Below are positions 7,900 to 16,676 of a DNA stretch of 37,403 nucleotides, piece after piece. The translations under genes were made by a program, and so were the position numbers. The notes under the pieces are model-generated. The model saw nothing but the letters and a program-made list of their open reading frames with translations, had not been told where the DNA came from and ran no database searches. The stretch is from the NCBI GenBank assembly GCA_000434935.1, contig FR882184.1:37572-74974 (forward strand), read 5' to 3'. The first letter of the stretch is position 1. The number at the start of each line of letters is the position of its first letter. The stretch is from Bacteroides sp. CAG:709. GTDB lineage: Bacteria > Bacteroidota > Bacteroidia > Bacteroidales > UBA932.

Positions 7900-9969
7900 T
7901 TATTCCTGCGCCTTCAGAACCAGGTCTTTCAGAATTAAGTAGCGGTCGTTGTTGCTTGAGGTTGAATGGAAGTACTCCATATCAGCGAATGTCATTGACT
8001 TGAGGTCATCGGAGACCGTCAGGACGACATCCTGTCTCGAACTTGATGAGTGCCCGCTTCCTACCAGCACACCTGACAGCACTATCTGGTGCGTCTTCGG
8101 GAGCCAGACATAGGACACATCCCCGCTGTTCAGCCTTTCTGTGTCTGCGGTGACGATTATGCGAGCCTTGCCTTTGACAGTTCCGCCGGATGTCCTGTTC
8201 AGGTACAGCTCGAACTTGCCTGTGCATCTGACACCGTTCCATACTCCGGCATCGTCCTGCTCGCCGATGAACGTAAGTGGACCCGTCCATTCTGCTGCTG
8301 CGACCTTCGTGTAGGTCATGGAGGACATGTCTATGATATATGACGAGCCGTCGCTTGCAGTCACGATGTTCCGGTCTATGGTATATGTGCCGTCTGAAGC
8401 TCCGCCAGCATTGCCGAACCCGTCCAGTACGAGGTCTGCGCCATTTCCGTCAGCCGGCTTGTATGTGCCGGCCTCATTGCCGCTTATCGTGAATACAGGC
8501 TTGCTGTCTGCTGATGAATGGCTGTACTTGAACAATGCCTTGTCCCCATCGTATGCGATGGCTGTGCATGCTCCGGCGATAGAGGCGCCTGACGTAAACT
8601 TGAGGTTTACCTTCGTCACCTTGAGGCTCTGGATCTCAATATAGTACCAGCTCCTTGTACCGTTCTTTTCCAGCTCTGCAAGATAGCGCACACCATACTG
8701 GTCAGTGGCTGCGCAGAAATAGCTGAAGTCATCCTTGCTTACGAAATAGTACTTCAGGTAGTCCGGTTTCGGCATCTGGAGGTTCGTGACATAGGTGAAT
8801 GCGTCACCGTTGTCAAACCATTTTCCGCTTACGCCGAAGTCCACCTCGCCGAATCCGTTATCGCTGTACTCGCGCAGATATGAGAACGTGTTGTCCTCCT
8901 CGTTGAACTCGTAGCAGCCGTCGAAATCGAACTTGTTCTCATCTGTGGATTTTGCGAAGAAGGAGGTGTTGCCCCTCATGTCGAGAGAGAATGTCGGGGT
9001 GGAAGACTTGAACATGTTGTTTTCACCCACGATGATCTGGTATCCCTTGTAAGTGCCTGTGAATGACTTGCCAATGTAGTCGCTCTTCTCATGCGCCACG
9101 GTCGATATCGTTATCGGCTCGTCAGGCATCTCTATTTTCCAGCATCCGTTCGGAGCAGTCTCGTCGCTCTCCAGCCATGTCACTTCCAGATCAGTGCCGC
9201 TTTCCGTGACAGCCTTGAGGTCTGCGGTGTATCCGAGCTCGCCTCCGTAGAGGAATTTGACTGAATAGCCCTTCCATGCATCATATACTACAGGGTCCGC
9301 ATCCCAGTTGTCACTGCTGTTGAGCATGGTTATATATGTGTTCTCGGCCTGGTTCACGGTTATGACATGCTTGTCCAGGATTATCTTGCAGTCGATGGTC
9401 ACATCTTCAGCCGGCATCTTGAACTTGAAGGTGTATTCGTTGTCGATCACCCGCTCGGAAGAAAGCTCGCATGCATTGCCGTTGAACGTGACGGAACCGA
9501 CCTTCACCGCCTCGTAGCCCTCGTTCATTGTGAACTTGACCTCGATTTCGGAATCGACAGCTCCCCATTCCGGTCCTGAGACCTTGCAGGTATCACCCTT
9601 GTCCGTGTAGTAGATGCGGTAGTTGTCAGGCTCGTTCTCTATGACGATTATGCTTACTTCCACATTCTTCTCGGGCATGGTAAACCTGTAGCTGCATTCG
9701 GTGCCGCTGCCAGCGATCTTCTCACAGGCGATGCTGTTGGCTGTTACGAATGCGACGTGGTAGTTCTCCTTTATGACATTGACATCCACTGTGACTGTCT
9801 CGCCAGGCTCTGCCTTGTCAGGGGCTGTATATGTGCACAATGTGTCGGCATAATTCACCACGATGCTGTAGGCATCCGTCTTTCCTTCCTGCCCGTTTTC
9901 ACTGCAGCCGGCAAGGAATATGCCTGTCACTCCTGCGGCGATATATAGAAGTTTCTTGAAAAGGTTCAT
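7900..9969 (-). CDS. Lipoprotein with three tandem InlB B-repeat-like domains
   Basis: The protein starts with a lipoprotein signal (LAGC, Cys22). Residues 33 to about 290 form three tandem beta domains, each closing with the same phrase: RFTMPEKNVEVSI, KFKMPAEDVTIDC and KIEMPDEPITIST. That ending is typical of divergent InlB B-repeat (Flg_new_2-like) modules of surface proteins. The remaining 400 residues are rich in beta-forming, Gly/Ser/Asp and aromatic residues with no recognised domain; they start at DYIGKSFTGTYKGYQ, which looks like a lipocalin-type opening strand. It is the last gene of the SusCD run, 11 bases after the small lipoprotein. I infer a surface-exposed binding or adhesive part of the locus; no catalytic motif is seen. 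Confidence 0.7.
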   Translation of the reverse strand: MNLFKKLLYIAAGVTGIFLAGCSENGQEGKTDAYSIVVNYADTLCTYTAPDKAEPGETVTVDVNVIKENYHVAFVTANSIACEKIAGSGTECSYRFTMPEKNVEVSIIVIENEPDNYRIYYTDKGDTCKVSGPEWGAVDSEIEVKFTMNEGYEAVKVGSVTFNGNACELSSERVIDNEYTFKFKMPAEDVTIDCKIILDKHVITVNQAENTYITMLNSSDNWDADPVVYDAWKGYSVKFLYGGELGYTADLKAVTESGTDLEVTWLESDETAPNGCWKIEMPDEPITISTVAHEKSDYIGKSFTGTYKGYQIIVGENNMFKSSTPTFSLDMRGNTSFFAKSTDENKFDFDGCYEFNEEDNTFSYLREYSDNGFGEVDFGVSGKWFDNGDAFTYVTNLQMPKPDYLKYYFVSKDDFSYFCAATDQYGVRYLAELEKNGTRSWYYIEIQSLKVTKVNLKFTSGASIAGACTAIAYDGDKALFKYSHSSADSKPVFTISGNEAGTYKPADGNGADLVLDGFGNAGGASDGTYTIDRNIVTASDGSSYIIDMSSMTYTKVAAAEWTGPLTFIGEQDDAGVWNGVRCTGKFELYLNRTSGGTVKGKARIIVTADTERLNSGDVSYVWLPKTHQIVLSGVLVGSGHSSSSRQDVVLTVSDDLKSMTFADMEYFHSTSSNNDRYLILKDLVLKAQE

Positions 9970-9980
9970 GTTAAATTACA

Positions 9981-10448
9981 TTATAGGATTCTTGATATGA
10001 AGCCGGATGCGCAGGATTTTGATGATGGTGAGTTCCTTACTTCGGAAGGTATCTCGCTTCTGGTATAGATGCTTACGAGTCTGCTTCCCGCATCTGAAGT
10101 AAGTGTGAGAGTGTTTCCGTCAGCGCTTACTGAGAACCCGTAGCCGGAGTTCCAGACTTCGCCGTCATTATAGCATCCAGTCATGAAATCGGTGCCTGCG
10201 GAAAATGTCCCTGACAGAAGCTCGTAAGTGTTGCTGTCAAGATGCTGCCAGATATTGAACTTCCCGTCAGCCATAAGCTCCAGATAGACATCGAATCCGT
10301 CCGGCTTCTCTCCGGACCATTCCGTAAGATGCCATTCGCCGACTACGGCGCTGTTTACCTCCGGGCTGTCATTGCCCGATGAACAACCTCCGAGAAGGCA
10401 GCTTGCCATGACGGCCAGAACAGATATTATGTATTTGATGTATTTCAT
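9981..10448 (-). CDS. Small lipocalin-like lipoprotein
   Basis: This 155-residue protein has a lipoprotein signal ending LLGGC (Cys22). The mature part begins with VVGEWHLTEW, the usual first strand of Bacteroidota lipocalin-like domains, followed by short beta strands such as LELMADGKFNIW and GFSVSADGNTLTLTS. The C-terminus is Ser/Arg-rich and unremarkable. It lies 13 bases after the protease gene and 11 before the InlB-repeat gene in the same orientation, so it is probably co-transcribed. Such proteins are thought to bind small hydrophobic molecules or act as protein inhibitors. An inhibitor of the adjacent protease is a possibility I cannot support further. Confidence 0.65.
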   Translation of the reverse strand: MKYIKYIISVLAVMASCLLGGCSSGNDSPEVNSAVVGEWHLTEWSGEKPDGFDVYLELMADGKFNIWQHLDSNTYELLSGTFSAGTDFMTGCYNDGEVWNSGYGFSVSADGNTLTLTSDAGSRLVSIYTRSEIPSEVRNSPSSKSCASGFISRIL

Positions 10449-10461
10449 ATTCTATATTGAT

Positions 10462-12480
10462 TTATAGCCACCTGCTGTTCGCAGACTCGCGTGAAACAAT
10501 GGAGAACTCCTTGGTGATTTCCTTGCCTCCGGTAGCGGCTGATGAACCGGCAGAGGTGCCGCCGGCTATAGCTTTGATGGAGATGCGGGCGGTGCCCGGA
10601 TTCAGGCAGGTGAACACCAGCTGCCCGTTTATCATCTCAGGCATCTTCCCGATTCCGAGCTTCTTCATATCTTCAGCGGACATCGACACCTTGGTATAGG
10701 TGAGATTCTTTGCAGAGCCGCCGAATATGCTTGTCAATATGATTCTCACCTCCTTCCCGGCGGTTACTGTCACACATGGTGTCCCTTCTACCTGCATGAG
10801 CAGCTTATATGCGTCGATAAGGCCTGTACCCATCTGCCCAGCATAATCCTCCAGGTCGATTTTCTTTCCTGTATTCTTGATGCCTTCGAGCCTGGAGTCA
10901 ATGTCATTGACAGATGTGAGCAGCATTGACATGAACTCCTCCCTGGTGAAATGCTTGCCTTTCGCAAGTGCGTAGGAGAGGCCGAGAGCGGCGACGCCCG
11001 AAACATGAGGGCACGCCATCGAGGTGCCCTGCATATAACCGTAGTCTTCACCTTTGGATGTCTCGGAGCATACTGTGGAAAGGATGCCGGCACGTTCTCC
11101 TCCGACAAACCCGATGGTCTCTCCGCCAGGTGCGGCGATGTTGCAGCCCGCTCCGTAGCAGGTGTAGTATGTCGGAAGATAGTCAGGCGAGATGGCTGTT
11201 ACGGAGATGCACTCCCTGTATCCTCCAGGGTAGTTGGAGGAATTCGCTCCGTTGTTTCCTGCCGCATAGACGGCAATTCCGCCGTCAATTGCATCGCAGT
11301 TCTTCTTGCTGAAGAAATAGTTCAGGGCCTCGCACAGAAGCGGCGATTCCTCCTCGAAGGCCGCATCGGATGTGAAGTTCGACTGGGCGTAGCCGTATGA
11401 GCACTGGAGGATGGAGGCGCCATGGTCAGTGGCATACTTGACGGCTTGCGCGGTGCTGTAGTCATTCGTGGACTCCGTGCCGGAGAAAATCTGGCAGGAC
11501 ATGATCCTCACGCCGTCACCTTTGCCTGTGCCGCCGGCTATGCCTGCCACGCCGATGCCGTTATTGTTTACAGCTGCCACGGTTCCCGCGACATGTGTGC
11601 CATGACCGGAGTCACTCTGCGGCACACCGCTGATGACTTTGGTCACGTTCCATGTGATAGGACCGTCATCCACGAAGTTATATCCGTGAATATCGTCAAC
11701 ATATCCGTCGCCGTCGTTGTCAATGCCGTCGCCGTCCACCTCTCCTTCATTGACCCACATGTTCGCTGCAAGGTCCGGATGGGTGTATTTAACGCCTTCG
11801 TCCAGCACAGCGACGATTACTCTCGGGTCTCCGCCGGTGAGCTTCCATGCATCCACCACATCGACATCCGCGCCTCTGCGGGCTGTCGTCGCGATGGCAA
11901 GGTCAGCGTTGTTTATGTAGTTCCACTGCGATGGAAGCTGCGGGTCGTTGAAATCTGACTTGATTATGCCTGCTGTTGCCTGGGAAGGGGAGAGCCCATA
12001 TACCTTGTCGTCTGAAGCCTTGCAGAGCTTTGCGCTGAACTGAAGTTTGTTGATTTCAGCTACGGAGGCAAGCCTCTCTGCTGCCTCATTCAGATCCTGT
12101 CCGTCTGCGAAGCGGATGACATACCATCTGTGAAGTCCAGCAGCCCTTGTCTCGGTCTCGCTTGACTTGTTGACTGGGAAGACACGCTCCAGGCTTATCG
12201 CATGAATCTCGTCTAGTACTTCATCAAGATTGTCGATGCCGCAAGCGGCTCCTGCCGATTTCGTGGCAATGCGCTCCGCAGCTGCCTTCTCTATGGCCGG
12301 AACGGCGTCCTCATTGAATTTTACGATCAGCATCCCGCTTTCTGCATTCTCCGAAGTATTGCAGATCTTCGGCGAGACGTTGACTTGTGACGGGCCTTTA
12401 GATGGCTCCCGCAGAGCTTCTGTGCTGCAGGATGCCATCACGAGAGCTGTCAATATCAGAAATTTTCTATTGTTTTGCAT
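10462..12480 (-). CDS. Subtilisin-like (S8) serine protease lipoprotein
   Basis: This is a secreted, lipid-anchored endopeptidase. The signal ends VMASC (Cys18). Residues about 48-150 form a prodomain, opening GMLIVKFNEDAV and closing with WYVIRFADGQDL and an AERLASVAEINKLQF helix-strand, as in self-inhibiting subtilase propeptides. The catalytic triad is complete: Asp227 in VAVLDEGV, His293 in GHGTHVAGT and Ser487 in GTSMACPHVSG, with oxyanion Asn409 in AAGNNG. An acidic DGDGIDNDGDGYVDD insert at 249-263 after the Asp looks calcium-binding. About 120 residues follow the catalytic domain as a beta-rich tail. It lies 15 bases after a surface lipoprotein gene in the SusCD operon, so it probably supplies peptides to that transporter. 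An active enzyme is expected; specificity is unknown. Confidence 0.93.
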   Translation of the reverse strand: MQNNRKFLILTALVMASCSTEALREPSKGPSQVNVSPKICNTSENAESGMLIVKFNEDAVPAIEKAAAERIATKSAGAACGIDNLDEVLDEIHAISLERVFPVNKSSETETRAAGLHRWYVIRFADGQDLNEAAERLASVAEINKLQFSAKLCKASDDKVYGLSPSQATAGIIKSDFNDPQLPSQWNYINNADLAIATTARRGADVDVVDAWKLTGGDPRVIVAVLDEGVKYTHPDLAANMWVNEGEVDGDGIDNDGDGYVDDIHGYNFVDDGPITWNVTKVISGVPQSDSGHGTHVAGTVAAVNNNGIGVAGIAGGTGKGDGVRIMSCQIFSGTESTNDYSTAQAVKYATDHGASILQCSYGYAQSNFTSDAAFEEESPLLCEALNYFFSKKNCDAIDGGIAVYAAGNNGANSSNYPGGYRECISVTAISPDYLPTYYTCYGAGCNIAAPGGETIGFVGGERAGILSTVCSETSKGEDYGYMQGTSMACPHVSGVAALGLSYALAKGKHFTREEFMSMLLTSVNDIDSRLEGIKNTGKKIDLEDYAGQMGTGLIDAYKLLMQVEGTPCVTVTAGKEVRIILTSIFGGSAKNLTYTKVSMSAEDMKKLGIGKMPEMINGQLVFTCLNPGTARISIKAIAGGTSAGSSAATGGKEITKEFSIVSRESANSRWL

Positions 12481-12495
12481 ATCTGTTCTATGTTT

Positions 12496-15003
12496 CTAAA
12501 AGGCGCGTACACCGACGAACCTGAAATCCTTATCTACGTATCCGCTTTCACCGCTGCTTACTTTGGTCACCATTACCTCCGCGTGCCTTGTAGCAGGTGC
12601 GGAAGCCGGGATGAGGTCTGTCGCAAGGTTTATGGCAGGCTCCTCACCGAAATTGCCAGGCACGGCTGTCACGTGGTTGAACTCCGGAAGCTCGACATAG
12701 TTCGCCATCCTACCTGAGAATCCTGCGAGCGCCTGTCTGCGGAGCTTTGCCATGTTTGCTAGAGCTGCGCTGGAGATGCCGCCCTTATCCTTGGCAGGAT
12801 CCACAAGCATCATGTCTGTCATGAGCGCATACGTGTTGTATGTAGTCATTCCGATAGCGGCCACGTAGCTGAAGGTGTAGCCCTGCATCTGGTAAACTGG
12901 GTTAGGTACGCAGTACAGGTAGCCGTCTGCGACCTGTCCGAACAGCATGGCTGTAGTGCCATAGATGTTCTGGAGATCTTCCTCTGCCATGAATCCTGTG
13001 AACACCAGTTCGTCATTCTTGACACCGAGAGTGTTCTGCTGGTCGGCGAGAAGCATGAATGCACCGTTGTATGACTTCAGGTTTGAGCTCCTGGTGGTCG
13101 GGAGATAGATGCCGAAGATGGATCCTGCCTCATCGAACTTGAATCCCTGGAGACCGTCTATATCCAGCCAGTATTCCCCGTTGCCGCTCTCCTTCGTATT
13201 TATCTTCATGGTCACAGGGTCGAACTGTCTGCGGACAGGCTCATCGTCGAGATAGCTTATCGCATAGTAGTTCCACTTGGTGGAGGTGAGGTATTCCACG
13301 CTTGGCTGCTCCTCTGTGAACTCATTGTATATATACGTCTCGAGACCTGGGTTGAATGTTCCTGTGGTCTTGTATGTCGCAGCTGATGTCGAGGTCGTGT
13401 AGCCGTTGTCGGCACGCATGACGAGAGTATATTCGCTGTCCCCGTTAAGTCCTGTGACCATGGAACTGAATCCGCTGCCGTTTACAGCCTTCAGCTGCTC
13501 TGCGGTGAACTTGAGTCCGGAATTGTCCAGAAGCTTGTCGAGATCGGCATCCTTGACCCTGGAAGCCTTGTACAGGCCGAAGGTCAGCGACTCGATTTCT
13601 TCACCGTATGCATAGAGTTTTCCGGAATTGTCAGGTGTGATGCCCTCTCCGGCATGGTCGTGGGAGGCCTCGATACCGAAATTGATGTTCACTTTCTTCG
13701 TGTCCCCCTTGGCTATGTATCCGAATGTCAGGGCAGTGTATGTCTGCATGTGCCCTTCTGCATCGTAGCCGCAGCCGACCATGGTATATTTGCCTGTCTT
13801 GCCGACTTGTATGTTCATTGTGAAAGTCTTCTGCGTCTTGCCGTCGATTTCATCATTGATTTCCCCATCGAACTTTAGGGTGCCGTCATTCAGGTCCTGG
13901 GCCTTGAGGCTAGCCTCACCATCATCCAGCGAACCGTCAAAGAACGCATATTTGAGGGTCTTTATATCATCGGAAAGCTTGGCGGTTACAGGAAGGACTC
14001 CGTTGGTGCCCATTGTGCCCTTGGTCAATGTTACTGCATATTCGGCAGCCTTGTAGCCCGGGAGAGTGATACGGGTGGCCCCGTTGAGGTTGCCGTTGTA
14101 CCAGCCACCATTAAGGCTTGAAAGTGTCACCATGATGCCCTTTGCAGGGAAGGTTATGACACCATCGCGCAGGGTACCATACTGTGCGGCAGATTCATCC
14201 AGCGAGAAGTTCTCCGGGGTGTATGAGCCGAATGAGATTTCTCCGTTGTCGCTGTTGAATGTCATGCCGGTGGTCTGGTTCGGGAGATATACCTTGTCAG
14301 CGTCGCGTGCATCCACATAGGTGTATGCATCCTTGTTCTCTGCAATCTTGACGTTGGTCATGCCGGAGAACGCCTTGAGGAATGTGTTCCCGCCATAGAC
14401 CTTCATCCTGTAGTAGCCCTTCATGTCCTCCCTCTCGTAGATTTCCACATCCAGCTCTGGGTTAGGATTGAAGCCGCTTCCGCTGAGGGAATAGAGGCTG
14501 CAGATGATGTCGTCGCGCCACTTTCCGGTCGTGTACTTCCCGTCAGGGCTCTTGACCAGATTCCATCCCGCCCTGGTGACGGTGAATGTAAGGCTTGTCG
14601 CCAGAGGCCCATAGACGGTGACATATTCAGGGTCGTCAATGCTGATGACACATTCGTATTTTACGCCGACCTTCGCAGCCGGGAAATTGATGGTGATGTT
14701 TGTCTCCTTCTCTCCTGTCTTGAAGACTACAGGGTCGATAACGAAGATGCCTTTCTCACTTGCAGTCACATTGACAGGAACTGTGATCTCGTCGTCTGTC
14801 TTCTTCCTGCGGAGACGGAAAGAGACTGTGGTCTTCTCCTGCGGGGCGAGCTCCACCGTGGTGGAAGTCGTCTGGGATGGGAAGTACACTCCGTAGGAGC
14901 TCTCGTCTTCAGGAGTTCCGGGAGTATATTCTTCCTCTTCAGAGCAGCTGCACAATGCGGCGGCTGCCATGGTCATCCATAATATATGCTTAAGTATTTT
15001 CAT
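12496..15003 (-). CDS. Large surface lipoprotein of the SusCD locus
   Basis: No named family was recognised with confidence. The signal ends ALCSC (Cys20), followed by SEEEE, which fits the Ser plus acidic run reported as a surface-export signal for Bacteroides lipoproteins. Residues about 35-150 resemble a Calx-beta or Ig-like domain (VELAPQEKTTVSFRLRRK, EKETNITINFPA, then TSLTFTVTRAGW). The rest of the 835 residues is beta-rich, including an Ig/Fn3-like part at about 480-550 (VTGLNGDSEYTLVMRADNG). A helical segment near the end (GGISSAALANMAKLRRQAL) stands out. It lies 18 bases after susD, in the usual place of SusE/SusF-type accessory ligand binders. I infer substrate capture at the cell surface. 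Confidence 0.65.
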   Translation of the reverse strand: MKILKHILWMTMAAAALCSCSEEEEYTPGTPEDESSYGVYFPSQTTSTTVELAPQEKTTVSFRLRRKKTDDEITVPVNVTASEKGIFVIDPVVFKTGEKETNITINFPAAKVGVKYECVISIDDPEYVTVYGPLATSLTFTVTRAGWNLVKSPDGKYTTGKWRDDIICSLYSLSGSGFNPNPELDVEIYEREDMKGYYRMKVYGGNTFLKAFSGMTNVKIAENKDAYTYVDARDADKVYLPNQTTGMTFNSDNGEISFGSYTPENFSLDESAAQYGTLRDGVITFPAKGIMVTLSSLNGGWYNGNLNGATRITLPGYKAAEYAVTLTKGTMGTNGVLPVTAKLSDDIKTLKYAFFDGSLDDGEASLKAQDLNDGTLKFDGEINDEIDGKTQKTFTMNIQVGKTGKYTMVGCGYDAEGHMQTYTALTFGYIAKGDTKKVNINFGIEASHDHAGEGITPDNSGKLYAYGEEIESLTFGLYKASRVKDADLDKLLDNSGLKFTAEQLKAVNGSGFSSMVTGLNGDSEYTLVMRADNGYTTSTSAATYKTTGTFNPGLETYIYNEFTEEQPSVEYLTSTKWNYYAISYLDDEPVRRQFDPVTMKINTKESGNGEYWLDIDGLQGFKFDEAGSIFGIYLPTTRSSNLKSYNGAFMLLADQQNTLGVKNDELVFTGFMAEEDLQNIYGTTAMLFGQVADGYLYCVPNPVYQMQGYTFSYVAAIGMTTYNTYALMTDMMLVDPAKDKGGISSAALANMAKLRRQALAGFSGRMANYVELPEFNHVTAVPGNFGEEPAINLATDLIPASAPATRHAEVMVTKVSSGESGYVDKDFRFVGVRAF

Positions 15004-15021
15004 TTTCTGATGTGCTATAGA

Positions 15022-16668
15022 TTAACCTTTCCAGAGCTCCACCTTGTTGGATGGGTCCGGATTGTTCTGGGATGCTACTGCGGGGTTGTTCTGCGTCTCG
15101 CCTCTGGAAATCACGAAGTTCCAGTATGGTGCGCGGCCCTCGCAGTTGAGTCTGTATGATGCCGGGGCATTGGTGCCGACATAGCCTCTCTTCGAGGACA
15201 TGTCCAGACGCTTCATGTCGAACATGATGATGCCCTCTCCCCAGAACTCCACACGCTTTTGGAGAATAAGCTCGTTGATGAAGCCTTTCATGCTGGATGC
15301 TTTCGGGGTGCAGTCGTATTCCACATCATCTGTCATGCGGTAGCTGTTCATGAATGTGTTGAGCAGCTTCCTGCCTTCCGCGAGGTCGAGGTGGCCTCTG
15401 GCCTCTGCCTCGATGAAGTACATCTCTTCGACACGCATCATGCAGTGGTCTGCCGCGCCGCCTACCTTGTATTCCTTGTAGTTGCCCTGTGCAGGACGGA
15501 ACTTGATGTTCGTGTAGTCCTTCAGCTCATCCTTGAAGTAGCTCTTGCCGTCCTCACGGCAGCTCTGGTATGCGTATTCGCGGTCTGGAGCCAGCCATGA
15601 ATGCTTGCGGAAGTCGTAGTTGCTGATACTGTTGAACAAGTTCTTGTTTATGGCACGCCCGGTGTCATATCCGTATGCACTCCATGCATTTTCTGAACAC
15701 ATGTGGGCTGTGAAGCACATGAGGTTCGCTACGCTTTCGCTTGGAAGGGCGAGACCCCACATCCAGGAACTGTTCGAGGATGCATTGTTGAAGCCGTTCA
15801 CCGGATCCTCCCACTGGCTCTGTGTCAGAGGTGTGCATCCGCAGGCAGTGATGGCCTTGCGGGCGAACTCGGCTGCTGAAGTGTATGCCTTGGTGGAATT
15901 GGCATTGTCGGATGCATCTTCGAAGGCTGTCCCTCTCTCCAGATAAGCCCTTGCCTTCATGCCATAGACTACTGCGAGGCTGATGGTGTACTTGTCTGAA
16001 GCCTTGTAGTTTGCCAGAAGAGTCTCGGCGTTGTCCAGGTCAGGGAAGATAATCTTGTCATAGATGTCCGATACCTTCGCTCGGGGATTGTTCTTGGCCT
16101 GCGCCTCTGTCGTCTCTGGGAGAACTACCGGCACCCCGAGCCCGAGCACGCTGTCATCCTGTGTGTAGTTGTTCTTCTTGAACTCGTACAGACGCACGAG
16201 GTCGAAGTAGAACATAGCCCTGTATGCATATGCGAACCCGAGATATTTCTTCTGCGTATCATCAAGAGTCGAGAAATCTGAAGTGTCGATAAGCTTGATG
16301 ACATTGTTCGCTGCCATGATCCACTTGTAGTAGTTGTTCCAGGTCAATGCGCCTACGGCATATTCGGAACCGAGGGCAATGTTGCTGCCCCACTGGGAGA
16401 ACCAGTCATAGCCGGTGTTGCCGGAAACCACCAGATCCCCTGTCATGGATTCTGTGGCAATATGGATTGCCGGAAGGCCGAAGTCCCAAGGCAGGTCGTA
16501 GCCTGTGGTACCGGCCTGCACAAGCGCGGCAGGGATACCTTCGATGGATGTCTCCAGCGTCACCTGCTTCTGGATGGCGACAGAGGTAGGTGTCGCTTCC
16601 TTTATGCAGCTGTTCAACAGCATTGATGAAAATGCCGCAGCAGCTGTCAATTTAAGTATATTGTTCAT
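15022..16668 (-). CDS. susD: SusD/RagB-family substrate-binding lipoprotein
   Basis: SusD proteins form the lid of the SusC channel and capture the ligand at the outer membrane. The frame is open to 16794, but the ATG at 16668 is chosen because it is followed at once by a lipoprotein signal (MNNILKLTAA, Cys21 in LLNSC) and leaves 8 bases after the susC stop. The 548-residue mature frame shows the helical TPR-like pattern of the family: WNNYYKWIMAANNVIKLID, then FAYAYRAMFYFDLVRLYEF, and a C-terminal EMYFIEAEARGHLDLAEG with QKRVEFWGEGIIMFDMKRL. Pairing with susC directly upstream is diagnostic. The ligand could be a glycan or a peptide; the protease downstream makes me favour peptides. Confidence 0.92.
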   Translation of the reverse strand: MNNILKLTAAAAFSSMLLNSCIKEATPTSVAIQKQVTLETSIEGIPAALVQAGTTGYDLPWDFGLPAIHIATESMTGDLVVSGNTGYDWFSQWGSNIALGSEYAVGALTWNNYYKWIMAANNVIKLIDTSDFSTLDDTQKKYLGFAYAYRAMFYFDLVRLYEFKKNNYTQDDSVLGLGVPVVLPETTEAQAKNNPRAKVSDIYDKIIFPDLDNAETLLANYKASDKYTISLAVVYGMKARAYLERGTAFEDASDNANSTKAYTSAAEFARKAITACGCTPLTQSQWEDPVNGFNNASSNSSWMWGLALPSESVANLMCFTAHMCSENAWSAYGYDTGRAINKNLFNSISNYDFRKHSWLAPDREYAYQSCREDGKSYFKDELKDYTNIKFRPAQGNYKEYKVGGAADHCMMRVEEMYFIEAEARGHLDLAEGRKLLNTFMNSYRMTDDVEYDCTPKASSMKGFINELILQKRVEFWGEGIIMFDMKRLDMSSKRGYVGTNAPASYRLNCEGRAPYWNFVISRGETQNNPAVASQNNPDPSNKVELWKG

Positions 16669-16676
16669 TCTGTACA

